Below are positions 8,463 to 18,354 of a DNA stretch of 64,000 nt, piece by piece. Position 1 is the first letter of the stretch. Every line of letters starts with the position of its first letter. The position numbers and the translations under genes were made by a program. The notes beneath the pieces are model-generated. The model saw only the letters and a program-made list of their open reading frames with translations, ran no database searches and had not been told where the DNA came from. This DNA is from Burkholderia sp. BCC1644 (lineage in GTDB: Bacteria; Pseudomonadota; Gammaproteobacteria; Burkholderiales; Burkholderiaceae): the NCBI RefSeq assembly GCF_902833225.1, contig NZ_CADFEI010000010.1, positions 1 through 64,000 of the forward strand, in the 5' to 3' direction.

Positions 8463-8987
8463 CTAGCGCACCGAGCGAATCGGCAATGCCGTCGTCTCCT
8501 TGAAGCATTCGAGCGAGAAGCTCGTCTTCACGTCGATCACCGACGGGTGATGCAGCAAGTGCTCCTGCACGAAGCGGGAGAAATGCGCCATGTCCTCGAC
8601 CTGCACTCGTAGCAGGTAATCCATGTCCCCTGTCATCGCGTGGCACGCGACCACTTCCGGCCAGGTCTGCACGGCCGCGCGGAACAGCTCCGCATGGGTC
8701 GCGCCCGCGCGCGCCGACGTCTCGTCGACCCGCACCGGCGCCAGGCCGCCGCGCTTCTCGAGCCGCACGCTCACGTACGCGAGCAGGTCGAGCCCGAGTT
8801 TCTGCGGGTTCAGCAGCGCGACATAACCGGTGATCACGCCGATCTCCTCGAGCCGCCGGATCCGCCGCAGGCACGGGCTCGGCGACAGGTTCACGCGCTC
8901 GGCGATCTCCTGGTTCGACAGGCGCCCGTTCTCCTGAAGAATCGCAAGAATCCGCCGGTCGATGGCATCCAATTCGGCTTGCGCCAT
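8463..8987 (-). CDS. Lrp/AsnC-family regulator next to hppD
   Basis: A 174-residue Lrp-family DNA-binding protein: the N-terminal helix-turn-helix (LDAIDRRILAILQENGRLS, then LSPSPCLRRIRRLEE) and a C-terminal RAM ligand-binding domain (MTGDMDYLLRV). It is about 15-20 residues longer than most relatives, the extra part lying in the linker (LEKRGGLAPVRVDETSARAG, residues ~80-100). It is divergent from hppD across 213 bp, so it may regulate that gene in response to an aromatic amino acid. That link is inferred from position only. Confidence 0.9.
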   Translation of the reverse strand: MAQAELDAIDRRILAILQENGRLSNQEIAERVNLSPSPCLRRIRRLEEIGVITGYVALLNPQKLGLDLLAYVSVRLEKRGGLAPVRVDETSARAGATHAELFRAAVQTWPEVVACHAMTGDMDYLLRVQVEDMAHFSRFVQEHLLHHPSVIDVKTSFSLECFKETTALPIRSVR

Positions 8988-9200
8988 CTTCTGCCCTCCA
9001 ATGATTAATTCAAGACTGGAAATTGCGCCATCGTAGGGGCCGGCGATTAAGTTCGCAAGTTTCCGCTCGCGGCCGCCCGCTACACTCTGTCGCATGTACC
9101 GATTCGCCGCACACACCCATGCGTGTGCGGCCTTCGACATCGAACCAGGCCAGGCAGGCGCACGTCGCCCCGGCCGATCGCCCCGCACAGGAGACACGAC

Positions 9201-10298
9201 ATGCAGATCCCCAACTGGGACAACCCCGTCGGCACCGACGGCTTCGAGTTCATCGAATACACGGCACCGGACCCGAAAGCGCTCGGACAACTGTTCGAAC
9301 GGATGGGTTTCACCGCGATCGCGCGCCACCGCCACAAGGACGTGACGGTGTACCGTCAGGGCGACATCAACTTCATCATCAACGCCGAACCCGATTCGTT
9401 CGCGCAACGCTTCGCGCGCCTGCACGGCCCGTCGATCTGCGCGATCGCATTCCGCGTGCAGGATGCCGCGAAGGCCTACAAGCACGCGCTCGACCTCGGC
9501 GCCTGGGGCTTCGACAACAAGACGGGCCCGATGGAGCTGAACATCCCGGCGATCAAGGGCATCGGCGACTCGCTGATCTACTTCGTCGACCGCTGGCGCG
9601 GCAAGAACGGCGCGCAGCCGGGCGCGATCGGCGACATCAGCATCTACGACGTCGACTTCGAACCGATTGCCGGTGCGAACCCGAACCCGGTCGGCCACGG
9701 CCTCACGTACATCGACCACCTGACGCACAACGTGCACCGCGGCCGCATGCAGGAATGGGCCGAGTTCTACGAGCGCCTGTTCAACTTCCGCGAAGTGCGC
9801 TACTTCGACATCGAAGGCAAGGTGACGGGCGTGAAGTCGAAGGCGATGACGTCGCCGTGCGGCAAGATCCGCATCCCGATCAACGAGGAAGGCTCGGAAA
9901 CGGCCGGCCAGATCCAGGAATACCTCGACGCGTATCACGGCGAAGGGATCCAGCACATCGCGCTCGGCGCGAGCGACATCTACCAGGCGGTCGACGGCCT
10001 GCGCAGCAAGGAAGTGACGCTGCTCGACACGATCGACACGTATTACGAACTGGTCGACCGCCGCGTGCCGAACCACGGGGAATCGCTGGACGAACTGAAG
10101 AAGCGCAAGATCCTGATCGACGGCGCACGCGACGACCTGCTGCTGCAGATCTTCACCGAGAACCAGATCGGGCCGATCTTCTTCGAGATCATCCAGCGCA
10201 AGGGCAACCAGGGCTTCGGCGAAGGCAACTTCAAGGCGCTGTTCGAATCGATCGAACTCGACCAGATCCGCCGCGGCGTCGTGCAGGACAAGGCCTGA
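9201..10298 (+). CDS. hppD: 4-hydroxyphenylpyruvate dioxygenase
   Basis: A 365-residue enzyme that converts 4-hydroxyphenylpyruvate to homogentisate in tyrosine and phenylalanine catabolism. Two vicinal-oxygen-chelate domains are seen. The iron ligands of the C-terminal one are His in YIDHLTHNV, His in IQHIALG and Glu in FFEIIQRKG. The ATG at 9201 follows AGGAGA by 6 nt; in-frame codons upstream read through non-coding DNA. The homogentisate genes hmgA and fahA are not in this window. A strong terminator follows. Confidence 0.97.
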   Translation: MQIPNWDNPVGTDGFEFIEYTAPDPKALGQLFERMGFTAIARHRHKDVTVYRQGDINFIINAEPDSFAQRFARLHGPSICAIAFRVQDAAKAYKHALDLGAWGFDNKTGPMELNIPAIKGIGDSLIYFVDRWRGKNGAQPGAIGDISIYDVDFEPIAGANPNPVGHGLTYIDHLTHNVHRGRMQEWAEFYERLFNFREVRYFDIEGKVTGVKSKAMTSPCGKIRIPINEEGSETAGQIQEYLDAYHGEGIQHIALGASDIYQAVDGLRSKEVTLLDTIDTYYELVDRRVPNHGESLDELKKRKILIDGARDDLLLQIFTENQIGPIFFEIIQRKGNQGFGEGNFKALFESIELDQIRRGVVQDKA

Positions 10299-10364
10299 CG
10301 CATCCGGCAAGCGGCCGCCGCGGGCAACCGGGCCGGCTGCACGATCCGGCAGCACAAAGAAAAA

Positions 10365-10396
10365 GGGCGGGAATCCAGGGATTCCCGCCCTTTTTT
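10365..10396 (+). terminator. Terminator after hppD
   Basis: A perfect 10-bp stem (GGGCGGGAAT/ATTCCCGCCC) with a 6-nt loop is followed by TTTTTT. The A-run on the other side means it could also serve the small minus-strand gene that ends at 10431. Confidence 0.92.
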
Positions 10397-10430
10397 CATT
10401 CCGGCACGGCCTGCCGGCCGTGCGACCGGA

Positions 10431-10625
10431 TCAACGCGCGTTCGCCTTCGACTCGACGGCACGCTCGGCCGACGGCTGCGCGACGGCGTCCTGGGCCGGC
10501 ACGATCTGTTGCATCTGCGCGCCGGCTGCCGCCAGTGCGCTCGCGCCTCGCGCATGCACCGGGCCGGTCATCGAGAAAAACGCGGCGGACACGATCAGGA
10601 AACTCTGGATATGACGTGTGTTCAT
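10431..10625 (-). CDS. Small exported protein, unknown function
   Basis: A 64-residue predicted secreted protein. MNTRHIQSFLIVSAAFF followed by SMTGPVHA looks like a signal peptide cut near residue 24, leaving a ~40-residue Ala/Gln-rich tail (QMQQIVPAQDAVAQPSAERA). A strong ribosome site, CAGGAGG, lies 5-6 nt before the ATG and supports it as a real gene. I do not recognise the family. It could be periplasmic. Confidence 0.6.
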   Translation of the reverse strand: MNTRHIQSFLIVSAAFFSMTGPVHARGASALAAAGAQMQQIVPAQDAVAQPSAERAVESKANAR

Positions 10626-10955
10626 TGCACCTCCTGTAAAACTGCCGGCGCCTCCCCGATTGCGTCGAAACGAACCAACGCCACCGGGCACCTCCGGCAG
10701 GCCGACAAGATTAACGGCACTTGCCCGCAGATGGACGCGGCTTTACATGCTTTTACATGATGTAACGCATCATCACGCCCTTTTTTCTGGTGCGCCGCCG
10801 CAATTTCCCCCGCATTCCAACCGATGGCCGGCGGGTTTGCCCCAGTGCTACCATCGCTTAAAACCGGCGAACATGCCGGCCACTGCCGACGCGTCCACAA
10901 GACGCCAGAAGCAGTCGAGTTTTGGTGATCCCAAACTGGGTGGAGGAGACAGTTA
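10626..10955. other. 330-bp control region of the ferredoxin oxidoreductase gene
   Basis: No gene is seen. The sequence TTACATGATGTAA (10753-10765) is a perfect 6-bp inverted repeat around one base, preceded by another TTTACATG at 10742-10749. Together they look like an operator. A strong ribosome site GGAGGAG (10942-10948) belongs to the next gene. No promoter was convincing. Confidence 0.5.
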
Positions 10956-13900
10956 ATGAATGCCCCGCTAGACGCAGGCCAACGCGCGTCGCTAGAAGCC
11001 GCGCTGAAGTCCGTCACGCTTGATGACAAATACACACTGGAACGCGGTCGCGCGTACATGAGCGGCATCCAGGCCCTCGTGCGCCTGCCGATGCTCCAGC
11101 AGGAACGCGACCGCGCCGCCGGTCTCAATACGGCCGGCTTCATCTCCGGCTACCGCGGCTCGCCGCTTGGCGGCCTCGATCTGTCGCTCTGGAAAGCCAA
11201 GCAGCACCTGGCAGCCCACCAGATCGTCTTCCAGCCCGGCCTCAACGAAGATCTCGCCGCCACCGCCGTGTGGGGCTCGCAGCAGGTGAACCTGTACCCC
11301 GGCGCGAAGCACGACGGCGTGTTCGGCATGTGGTACGGCAAGGGCCCGGGCGTCGACCGCACCGGCGACGTCTTCAAGCACGCGAACTCGGCCGGCTCGT
11401 CGCAGCACGGCGGCGTGCTGGTGCTCGCCGGCGACGACCACGCGGCGAAATCGTCGACGCTCGCGCACCAGTCCGAACACATCTTCAAGGCCTGCGGGCT
11501 GCCCGTGCTGTTCCCGTCCAACGTGCAGGAATATCTCGATTTCGGCTTGCACGGCTGGGCAATGAGCCGCTATTCGGGCCTGTGGGTCGCGCTCAAGTGC
11601 GTGACGGACGTCGTCGAATCGTCAGCGTCGGTCGACATCGACCCGCATCGCACCGAGATCGTGCTGCCGACCGACTTCATCGTGCCGGAAGGCGGCCTGA
11701 ACATCCGCTGGCCCGACCCGCCGCTCGTGCAGGAAGCACGGCTGCTCGACTACAAGTGGTACGCGGCGCTCGCCTATGTGCGTGCGAACAAGCTCGACCG
11801 GATCGAGATCGATTCGCCGAGCGCGCGCTTCGGGATCATGACGGGTGGCAAGGCGTACCTCGACGTGCGCCAGGCGCTGACCGACCTCGGCCTCGACGAC
11901 GAAACCTGCGCGCGGATCGGCATCCGGCTCTACAAGGTCGGCTGCGTGTGGCCGCTCGAAGCGCAGGGCGCGCAGGCATTCGCGCGCGGCCTCGACGAAA
12001 TCCTCGTCGTCGAGGAAAAGCGCCAGATCCTCGAATACGCGATCAAGGAAGAACTGTACAACTGGCCGGACGGCCAGCGGCCGCGCGTGTTCGGCAAGTT
12101 CGACGAGAAAGACGGCGCCGGCGGCGAATGGTCGGTGCCGATGGGCAACTGGCTGTTGCCCGCGCACTACGAGCTGTCGCCCGCGATCATCGCGAAGGCG
12201 ATCGCGACGCGCCTCGAGAAGTTCGAGCTGCCGTCCGACGTGCGCGCACGCATCGCCGCGCGGCTCGCGGTGATCAACGCGAAGGAAATGGCGCTCGCGA
12301 AGCCGCACGTGCAGACGGAGCGCAAGCCGTGGTTCTGCTCGGGCTGCCCGCACAACACGTCGACCAACGTGCCGGAAGGCTCGCGAGCAATCGCCGGCAT
12401 CGGCTGCCACTACATGACCGTGTGGATGGACCGCAGCACGAGCACCTTCAGCCAGATGGGCGGCGAAGGCGTGCCGTGGATCGGCCAGGCGCCGTTCACG
12501 GACGAGAAACACGTGTTCGCGAACCTCGGCGACGGCACCTACTTCCACTCGGGCCTGCTGGCGGTGCGCGCGGCGATCTCGTCGAAGGCGAACATCACCT
12601 ACAAGATCCTCTACAACGACGCCGTCGCGATGACGGGCGGCCAGCCGGTCGACGGCGTGCTGACGGTGCCGCAGATCACGCACCAGCTCGCGTCGGAAGG
12701 CGCGAAGAAGATCGTGATCGTCACCGACGAGCCGGAGAAGTACGACAGCCAGAAGGCGCTGCTCGCGCCGGGCGTGCCGATCCATCACCGCGACCAGCTC
12801 GACGACGTGCAGCGCGAGCTGCGCGAGATCGAAGGCACGACGATCCTGATCTACGACCAGACCTGCGCGACGGAGAAGCGCCGCCGCCGCAAGCGCGGCA
12901 CGTATCCGGATCCGGCCAAGCGCGTCGTGATCAACGACGCGGTGTGCGAAGGTTGCGGCGACTGCTCGGTGCAGTCGAACTGCCTGTCGGTCGAACCGCT
13001 GGAAACCGAATTCGGCACGAAGCGCCAGATCAACCAGTCGAGCTGCAACAAGGACTTCTCGTGCGTGAAGGGCTTCTGCCCGAGCTTCGTCACGGTCGAG
13101 GGCGGCCAGCTGAAGAAGCCGAAGGCCGTGTCGGTCGACGGCAACGCGCTGCCGCCGATCCCTGAACCGACGCTGCCGGACATCGACCGCGCCTACGGCG
13201 TGCTCGTCACGGGCGTCGGCGGCACGGGTGTCGTCACGATCGGCGCGCTGCTCGGGATGGCCGCGCACCTGGAAAACAAGGGCGTGACCGTGCTCGACGT
13301 CACCGGCCTCGCGCAGAAAGGCGGCGCCGTGATGAGCCACGTGCAGATCTCGCACGCGCCGACCGACATCCATGCGACGCGGATCGCGATGGGCGAAGCC
13401 GACCTCGTGATCGGCTGCGACGCGATCGTCACGGCCGGCGACGAGTGCACGTCGCGGATGCGGCACGACACGACGCGCGTGGTCGTCAACAGCGCGCAGA
13501 CGCCGACCGCCGAGTTCATCAAGAATCCCAACTGGGCGTTCCCCGGCTTGTCCGCCGAGAACGACATCCGCGCGGCAGCAGGTGAAGCCGTCGATTTCAT
13601 CGATGCGAACCGCTTCGCGGTCGCGCTGCTCGGCGACGCGATCTACACGAACCCGTTCGTGCTCGGCTACGCATGGCAGAAAGGCTGGCTGCCGCTCACG
13701 CTCGCGTCGCTCGAACGTGCGATCGAGCTGAATGCGGTGTCGGTCGAGAAGAACCGTGCGGCATTCGACTGGGGCCGCCGCGCTGCCCACGACCTGGCCA
13801 GCGTGAAGCAGGCCGCGGCCGGCGATGCGCGCCCCGCGCAAGGCGCCACGGTGATCGCGCTGCACACGAAGAAGGCGGTCGACGCGTTGATCGCGAAGCG

Positions 13901-14546
13901 CGTGGAATTCCTCACCGCGTACCAGAACGCCGCGTACGCATCGCGCTATGCAGCCTTCGTCGACAAGGTGCGCGCCGCCGAGCGCGCGCTGGCGGACGGC
14001 GACACGGTGCAGGAGCAGCTGACCGAAGCGGTCGCGCGCAACCTGTTCAAGCTGATGGCGTACAAGGACGAATACGAGGTCGCGCGGTTGCAGTCCGACC
14101 CCGCGTTCCTCGCGCGCCTGACCGCGCAGTTCGAAGGTGACTGGAAGCTGAAATTCCACCTCGCGCCGCCGCTGTTCGCGAAGACGGACGCCCACGGCCA
14201 TCTCGTGAAGAAGGCGTACGGCCCGTGGATGATGTCGGCGTTCCGGCTGCTCGCCAAGGCGAAGTTCCTGCGCGGCACGGGGCTCGATCCGTTCGCCCGT
14301 ACCGAAGAGCGTCGCACCGAGCGCGCGCTGATCGGCGAGTACGAAGCGCTGATCGACGAGGTGATGGTCAAGCTGAACGCGGCCAACCGCCCGCTCGCGC
14401 TCGAACTCGCGGCGCTGCCGGACGGCATTCGCGGCTACGGCCACGTGAAGGAGAACAACCTGCGCGCGGTACGCCAGAAGTGGAACACGCTGCTGACGAA
14501 GTGGCGCTCGCCGGCAGGCGGCCAGTCGCACCAGCAGGTCGCGTAA
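10956..14546 (+). CDS. Indolepyruvate ferredoxin oxidoreductase, fused IorA-IorB type
   Basis: A 1196-residue single-chain 2-oxoacid:ferredoxin oxidoreductase. It is expected to decarboxylate indolepyruvate and other aryl-pyruvates to the acyl-CoA while reducing an electron carrier. The N-terminal part has the pyrimidine-binding region (SGYRGSPLGGLDL), then the thiamine diphosphate domain with CSGCPHNTSTN and LGDGTYFHSGLLA. A ferredoxin-like stretch follows (CEGCGDCSVQSNC, about residues 665-680). Last come the gamma domain (VTGVGGTGVVTIG, ~750) and a C-terminal extension. Aryl-CoA products such as phenylacetyl-CoA would feed the Paa pathway nearby; that link is inference. Confidence 0.93.
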   Translation: MNAPLDAGQRASLEAALKSVTLDDKYTLERGRAYMSGIQALVRLPMLQQERDRAAGLNTAGFISGYRGSPLGGLDLSLWKAKQHLAAHQIVFQPGLNEDLAATAVWGSQQVNLYPGAKHDGVFGMWYGKGPGVDRTGDVFKHANSAGSSQHGGVLVLAGDDHAAKSSTLAHQSEHIFKACGLPVLFPSNVQEYLDFGLHGWAMSRYSGLWVALKCVTDVVESSASVDIDPHRTEIVLPTDFIVPEGGLNIRWPDPPLVQEARLLDYKWYAALAYVRANKLDRIEIDSPSARFGIMTGGKAYLDVRQALTDLGLDDETCARIGIRLYKVGCVWPLEAQGAQAFARGLDEILVVEEKRQILEYAIKEELYNWPDGQRPRVFGKFDEKDGAGGEWSVPMGNWLLPAHYELSPAIIAKAIATRLEKFELPSDVRARIAARLAVINAKEMALAKPHVQTERKPWFCSGCPHNTSTNVPEGSRAIAGIGCHYMTVWMDRSTSTFSQMGGEGVPWIGQAPFTDEKHVFANLGDGTYFHSGLLAVRAAISSKANITYKILYNDAVAMTGGQPVDGVLTVPQITHQLASEGAKKIVIVTDEPEKYDSQKALLAPGVPIHHRDQLDDVQRELREIEGTTILIYDQTCATEKRRRRKRGTYPDPAKRVVINDAVCEGCGDCSVQSNCLSVEPLETEFGTKRQINQSSCNKDFSCVKGFCPSFVTVEGGQLKKPKAVSVDGNALPPIPEPTLPDIDRAYGVLVTGVGGTGVVTIGALLGMAAHLENKGVTVLDVTGLAQKGGAVMSHVQISHAPTDIHATRIAMGEADLVIGCDAIVTAGDECTSRMRHDTTRVVVNSAQTPTAEFIKNPNWAFPGLSAENDIRAAAGEAVDFIDANRFAVALLGDAIYTNPFVLGYAWQKGWLPLTLASLERAIELNAVSVEKNRAAFDWGRRAAHDLASVKQAAAGDARPAQGATVIALHTKKAVDALIAKRVEFLTAYQNAAYASRYAAFVDKVRAAERALADGDTVQEQLTEAVARNLFKLMAYKDEYEVARLQSDPAFLARLTAQFEGDWKLKFHLAPPLFAKTDAHGHLVKKAYGPWMMSAFRLLAKAKFLRGTGLDPFARTEERRTERALIGEYEALIDEVMVKLNAANRPLALELAALPDGIRGYGHVKENNLRAVRQKWNTLLTKWRSPAGGQSHQQVA

Positions 14547-14624
14547 CGGCACGCGGCGGGGCAGGCGAGGCGTTCGCGGTCAGGACGCCCCACCCGCGCC
14601 GCCCGTTGCGGTTCATGCAAAAAA

Positions 14625-14655
14625 AACGCCACGGAACGCAGGTTCCGTGGCGTTT
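14625..14655. terminator. Bidirectional terminator between two convergent genes
   Basis: A perfect 13-bp stem (AACGCCACGGAAC/GTTCCGTGGCGTT) with a 4-nt loop is flanked by A6 on the left and T5 on the right. It therefore serves both the oxidoreductase gene from the left and the malic enzyme gene from the right. Confidence 0.92.
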
Positions 14656-14696
14656 TTCATTGCGCCGCGCGTTGCGCGGCACACGCGGGCGTGGAC

Positions 14697-16967
14697 TTAC
14701 TTCGTGTTCACGTTCGCGGCGGCGACAGCCGTCATGTTGATGATCCGGCGCACGGTCGCGGCCGGCGTCAGGATGTGGGCCGGCTTGGCCGCGCCGAGCA
14801 GGAACGGCCCGACCGTCACGCCTTCGCCGCCGACCATCTTCAGCAGGTTGTACGCGATGTTCGCCGCTTCGACGTTCGGCATGATCAGCAGGTTTGCTTC
14901 GCCCGACAGCGTCGTGCCCGGGAACGCCTGCTTGCGGATCAGTTCCGACAGCGCCGCGTCGCCGTGCATTTCACCGTCGACTTCCAGGTTCGGCGCACGT
15001 TCGACGATCAGCTTGCGGGCCTCGGCCATCCGGCGCGACGACGCCGACGGCGCGCTGCCGAAGTTCGAGTTCGACAGCAGCGCGGCCTTCGGCGCGATGC
15101 CGAAGCGCTCGATCTCGGCCGCGGCCTGGATCGTCATGTCGGCGAGCTGTTCGGCGCTCGGCAGTTCGTTCACGTACGTGTCGCACACGAACAGGTTGCG
15201 GCCCGGCAGCATCAGCAGGTTCATCGCGGCGAAGTGCTCGGCGCCCTTCGCACGGCCCAGCACCTGCTCGATGAACTTCAGGTGGCTGTGGAACGTGTCG
15301 ATCATCCCGCAGATCATCCCGTCCGCGTCGCCCAGGTGCACGAGCATCGCGCCGATCAGCGTATTGAACTTGCGCATCGCGGCCTTCGCGACTTCCGGCG
15401 TCACGCCGTCACGCGCACCGATTTCCTGATACGCCTGCCAGTAGCGGTGGTAGCGCGCATCGTCTTCCGGATCGACGATTTCGAAATCGACGCCGGCCTT
15501 CAGCTTCGAGCCGATCTTCTGCAGGCGCATGTCGACGACCGACGGGCGGCCGACGATGATCGGCTTGGCGATCTTTTCCTGCAGCACGAACTGCGCGGCG
15601 CGCAGCACGCGCTCGTCCTCGCCCTCGGCGAACACGATGCGGGCCTGCTTCTGCTTCGCGGTCGCGAACACCGGGCGCATCACCATGCCCGTGCGGTAGA
15701 CGGTCGCGCCGAGTTGCTCGCGGTACGCGTCCATGTCCTGGATCGGACGCGTGGCAACGCCCGAATCCATCGCTGCCTGCGCCACGGCCGGCGCGATCTT
15801 GATGATCAGGCGCGGGTCGAACGGCTTCGGAATCAGGTAGTCCGGCCCGAATTCGAGCGAGTGGCCTTCATACGCCTTCGCGACTTCCTCGCTCTGGTCG
15901 GTTTCCTCGGCCAGCTCGGCGATCGCGCGCACGCACGCGAGCTTCATTTCTTCCGTGATCGTCGTCGCGCCGACGTCGAGCGCGCCGCGGAAGATGAACG
16001 GGAAGCACAGGACGTTGTTGACCTGGTTCGGGTAGTCCGAACGACCGGTCGCGACGATCGCGTCCGGACGCACGGCCTTCGCGTCTTCCGGGCGGATTTC
16101 CGGTTCCGGGTTCGCGAGCGCCAGGATCAGCGGGCGGTCGCCCATCGTCTTGACCATGTCCTGCTTCAGCACGCCCGCGCTCGAGCAGCCGAGGAACACG
16201 TCCGCGCCGACGATCGCGTCGGCGAGCGTGCGCGCGTCGGTGGTCGCCGCATAGCGCTGCTTCGACGGGTCGAGGTTGCCGCGCCCTTCGTAGATCACGC
16301 CCTTCGAATCGGTGACGAGGATGTTCGACTTCGTCAGGCCGAGGTTCACCAGCAGGTCCAGACACGCGATGGCCGCGGCGCCGGCGCCCGAGCACACGAG
16401 CTTCACTTCGGACAGCTTCTTGCCGACGACCTTCAGGCCGTTCAGGATCGCGGCCGACGCGATGATCGCGGTGCCGTGCTGGTCATCGTGGAAGACGGGG
16501 ATCTTCATGCGCTCGCGCAGCTTCTGCTCGATGTAGAAGCATTCCGGCGCCTTGATGTCCTCGAGGTTGATGCCGCCGAGCGTCGGCTCGAGCATCGCGA
16601 TCGCCTCGACGAGCTTGTCCGGATCGGTCTCCGACAGTTCGATGTCGAACACGTCGATGCCCGCGAATTTCTTGAACAGGCAGCCCTTGCCTTCCATCAC
16701 CGGCTTCGACGCGAGCGGGCCGATGTTGCCGAGGCCGAGCACCGCCGTGCCGTTCGTCACGACGCCGACGAGGTTGCCGCGCGACGTGTACTTCTGCGCG
16801 TCGAGCGGCTCTTCGAAGATCGCCATGCACGCCGCGGCGACGCCCGGCGAATACGCGAGCGACAGATCGAGCTGGTTCGACAGCGGCTTGGTCGGGGTGA
16901 CCGAAATCTTGCCGGGTTTCGGATTCTGGTGATAAGCGAGAGCGGCCTGCTTCAGTTGTTCGTCCAT
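14697..16967 (-). CDS. maeB: NADP-dependent malic enzyme with phosphotransacetylase-like domain
   Basis: A 756-residue two-domain protein. The N-terminal ~430 residues are malic enzyme ([43 protein letters not shown]), which oxidatively decarboxylates malate to pyruvate and makes NADPH. The C-terminal ~320 residues resemble phosphate acetyltransferase ([20 protein letters not shown]), usually without transacetylase activity but involved in acetyl-CoA or oligomer control. The length and order match MaeB. The start at 16967 gives [19 protein letters not shown], the standard N-terminus. Confidence 0.95.
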   Translation of the reverse strand: MDEQLKQAALAYHQNPKPGKISVTPTKPLSNQLDLSLAYSPGVAAACMAIFEEPLDAQKYTSRGNLVGVVTNGTAVLGLGNIGPLASKPVMEGKGCLFKKFAGIDVFDIELSETDPDKLVEAIAMLEPTLGGINLEDIKAPECFYIEQKLRERMKIPVFHDDQHGTAIIASAAILNGLKVVGKKLSEVKLVCSGAGAAAIACLDLLVNLGLTKSNILVTDSKGVIYEGRGNLDPSKQRYAATTDARTLADAIVGADVFLGCSSAGVLKQDMVKTMGDRPLILALANPEPEIRPEDAKAVRPDAIVATGRSDYPNQVNNVLCFPFIFRGALDVGATTITEEMKLACVRAIAELAEETDQSEEVAKAYEGHSLEFGPDYLIPKPFDPRLIIKIAPAVAQAAMDSGVATRPIQDMDAYREQLGATVYRTGMVMRPVFATAKQKQARIVFAEGEDERVLRAAQFVLQEKIAKPIIVGRPSVVDMRLQKIGSKLKAGVDFEIVDPEDDARYHRYWQAYQEIGARDGVTPEVAKAAMRKFNTLIGAMLVHLGDADGMICGMIDTFHSHLKFIEQVLGRAKGAEHFAAMNLLMLPGRNLFVCDTYVNELPSAEQLADMTIQAAAEIERFGIAPKAALLSNSNFGSAPSASSRRMAEARKLIVERAPNLEVDGEMHGDAALSELIRKQAFPGTTLSGEANLLIMPNVEAANIAYNLLKMVGGEGVTVGPFLLGAAKPAHILTPAATVRRIINMTAVAAANVNTK

Positions 16968-17427
16968 GATTGACCTGCGAGAGACATGCGAAATATTGAC
17001 GGCTCAGTACACAGCACCTTCAGCCGCGTCTGCTTGAATCGAGGGGATGGTCGACTGCGAGACGGCACGCGACGCGCCGGGTCGGCACGCCATCGAACCT
17101 TGGCGGGTGGCAAGAGGAAAGTACAAAGTACTGAACGATTTCTAAGGGTCGCCTAGTGTACACCCCCTAAATGACCTCCGTTGGTGCAGCGCCGCATCCC
17201 TGGCATCAGCGTCGGGTTGGTCGCGCCCCGTTTGTTTCGCCGGTGGTGAGCGGCGGCGCGAACCTGCTCGAATTCCGCCGAAAACCGGCCTGAATCGGGT
17301 AAAATGTCGGGCTACGCGCGCAGCGATGCGATTGGTTCTCCGATCGCGCCCCGGCCCCCAGGGCAGGTTCCCCTTGCTGCGCCACCGGGCCCGCGCCCGC
17401 TCCTCGCTCAACACCCAAGGAATGCCC
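16968..17427. other. Divergent control region between maeB and pyrE
   Basis: This 460-bp stretch contains no credible gene. Near maeB an inverted repeat AGTAC-AAA-GTACT (17120-17132) may be a regulator site. On the pyrE side, TAAAAT at 17300-17305 is a possible -10. The pyrE leader is therefore about 115 nt. I see no riboswitch or pyrimidine attenuator hairpin in it. Confidence 0.5.
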
Positions 17428-18114
17428 ATGACAGGCTACGATCGTCAGTCGATCTCGGATACGACCGCCAAAATGCTGCTCGAAGTGCAGGCGGTGCACT
17501 TCAACGCCGAAAAACCCTTCGTTTTCACGTCGGGCTGGGCAAGCCCCGTCTATATCGACTGCCGCAAGCTGATCTCGTATCCGCGCGTGCGCCGCGGCCT
17601 GATGGAAATGGCGGAAACGACGATCCTGCGCGACATCGGTTTCGAGCAGATCGACGCGGTGGCGGGCGGCGAAACGGCCGGTATCCCGTTCGCGGCGTGG
17701 ATCGCGGACCGGATGATGGTGCCGATGCAGTACGTACGCAAGAAGCCGAAGGGTTTCGGCCGCAACGCGCAGATCGAAGGCCATCTGGAAGAAGGCTCGC
17801 GCGTGCTGCTGGTGGAAGACCTGACGACCGACAGCCGCAGCAAGGTCAACTTCATCAACGCGCTGCGCACCGCAGGCGCGACGGTGAACCACTGCTTCGT
17901 GCTGTTCCACTACAACATCTTCAAGGAAAGCGTGTCGGTCCTGAAGGACATCGACGTCGACCTGCATGCGCTGGCGACGTGGTGGGACGTGCTGCGTGTT
18001 GCGAAGGCATCGGGCTACTTCGAAACGAAGACGCTCGACGAAGTCGAGAAATTCCTGCACGCGCCGGCCGAGTGGTCGGCCGCGCACGGCGGCGCGACGG
18101 CCCCGAAGGAATGA
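17428..18114 (+). CDS. pyrE: Orotate phosphoribosyltransferase
   Basis: A 228-residue enzyme that joins orotate and PRPP to make orotidine 5'-monophosphate, the fifth step of pyrimidine synthesis. The PRPP-binding motif is [14 protein letters not shown] (about residues 128-141), and [13 protein letters not shown] is the flexible catalytic loop. I chose the ATG at 17428 because AAGGA lies 6 nt upstream. The ATG at 17422 would add two residues, and a start at 17326 would add a Arg-rich stretch not typical of the family. Confidence 0.95.
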   Translation: MTGYDRQSISDTTAKMLLEVQAVHFNAEKPFVFTSGWASPVYIDCRKLISYPRVRRGLMEMAETTILRDIGFEQIDAVAGGETAGIPFAAWIADRMMVPMQYVRKKPKGFGRNAQIEGHLEEGSRVLLVEDLTTDSRSKVNFINALRTAGATVNHCFVLFHYNIFKESVSVLKDIDVDLHALATWWDVLRVAKASGYFETKTLDEVEKFLHAPAEWSAAHGGATAPKE

Positions 18115-18154
18115 CGCCGCGCCGGCATGCAGGCCGGCGTCCTGGCTGAAAAAG

Positions 18155-18184
18155 CCGCCCGCTCGATCGCGGGCGGTTTTTTTT
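18155..18184 (+). terminator. Terminator after pyrE
   Basis: An 8-bp stem (CCGCCCGC/GCGGGCGG, 18155-18176) with a 6-nt loop is followed by eight T residues. It is a clear intrinsic terminator 40 bp after the stop. Confidence 0.93.
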
Positions 18185-18354
18185 CGTCCGTCGATCCGCA
18201 CGATGACCGATCGCAATCGCGGGTTGCGGTGTGCGTCGCTCATCGAACCCTAATGCTAGACTTGAACCAGCGCCGCCATCAGCTGCGCGGGCAACGCACA
18301 ACGCCAACAACGCCGGAAGCATCGGTCCGGCCCACGTGACGGGAGAAGCGCCAT

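Noticed and set aside
11622-14552. 976-codon open frame antisense to the ferredoxin oxidoreductase gene
   Set aside because: Its translation is Arg/His/Val-rich with no domain, it mirrors the real gene codon by codon, and such shadows are expected at this GC content.
14691-16973. 760-codon open frame antisense to maeB
   Set aside because: It is the complementary shadow of a clearly conserved malic enzyme and has an Arg/Asp/His-rich composition.
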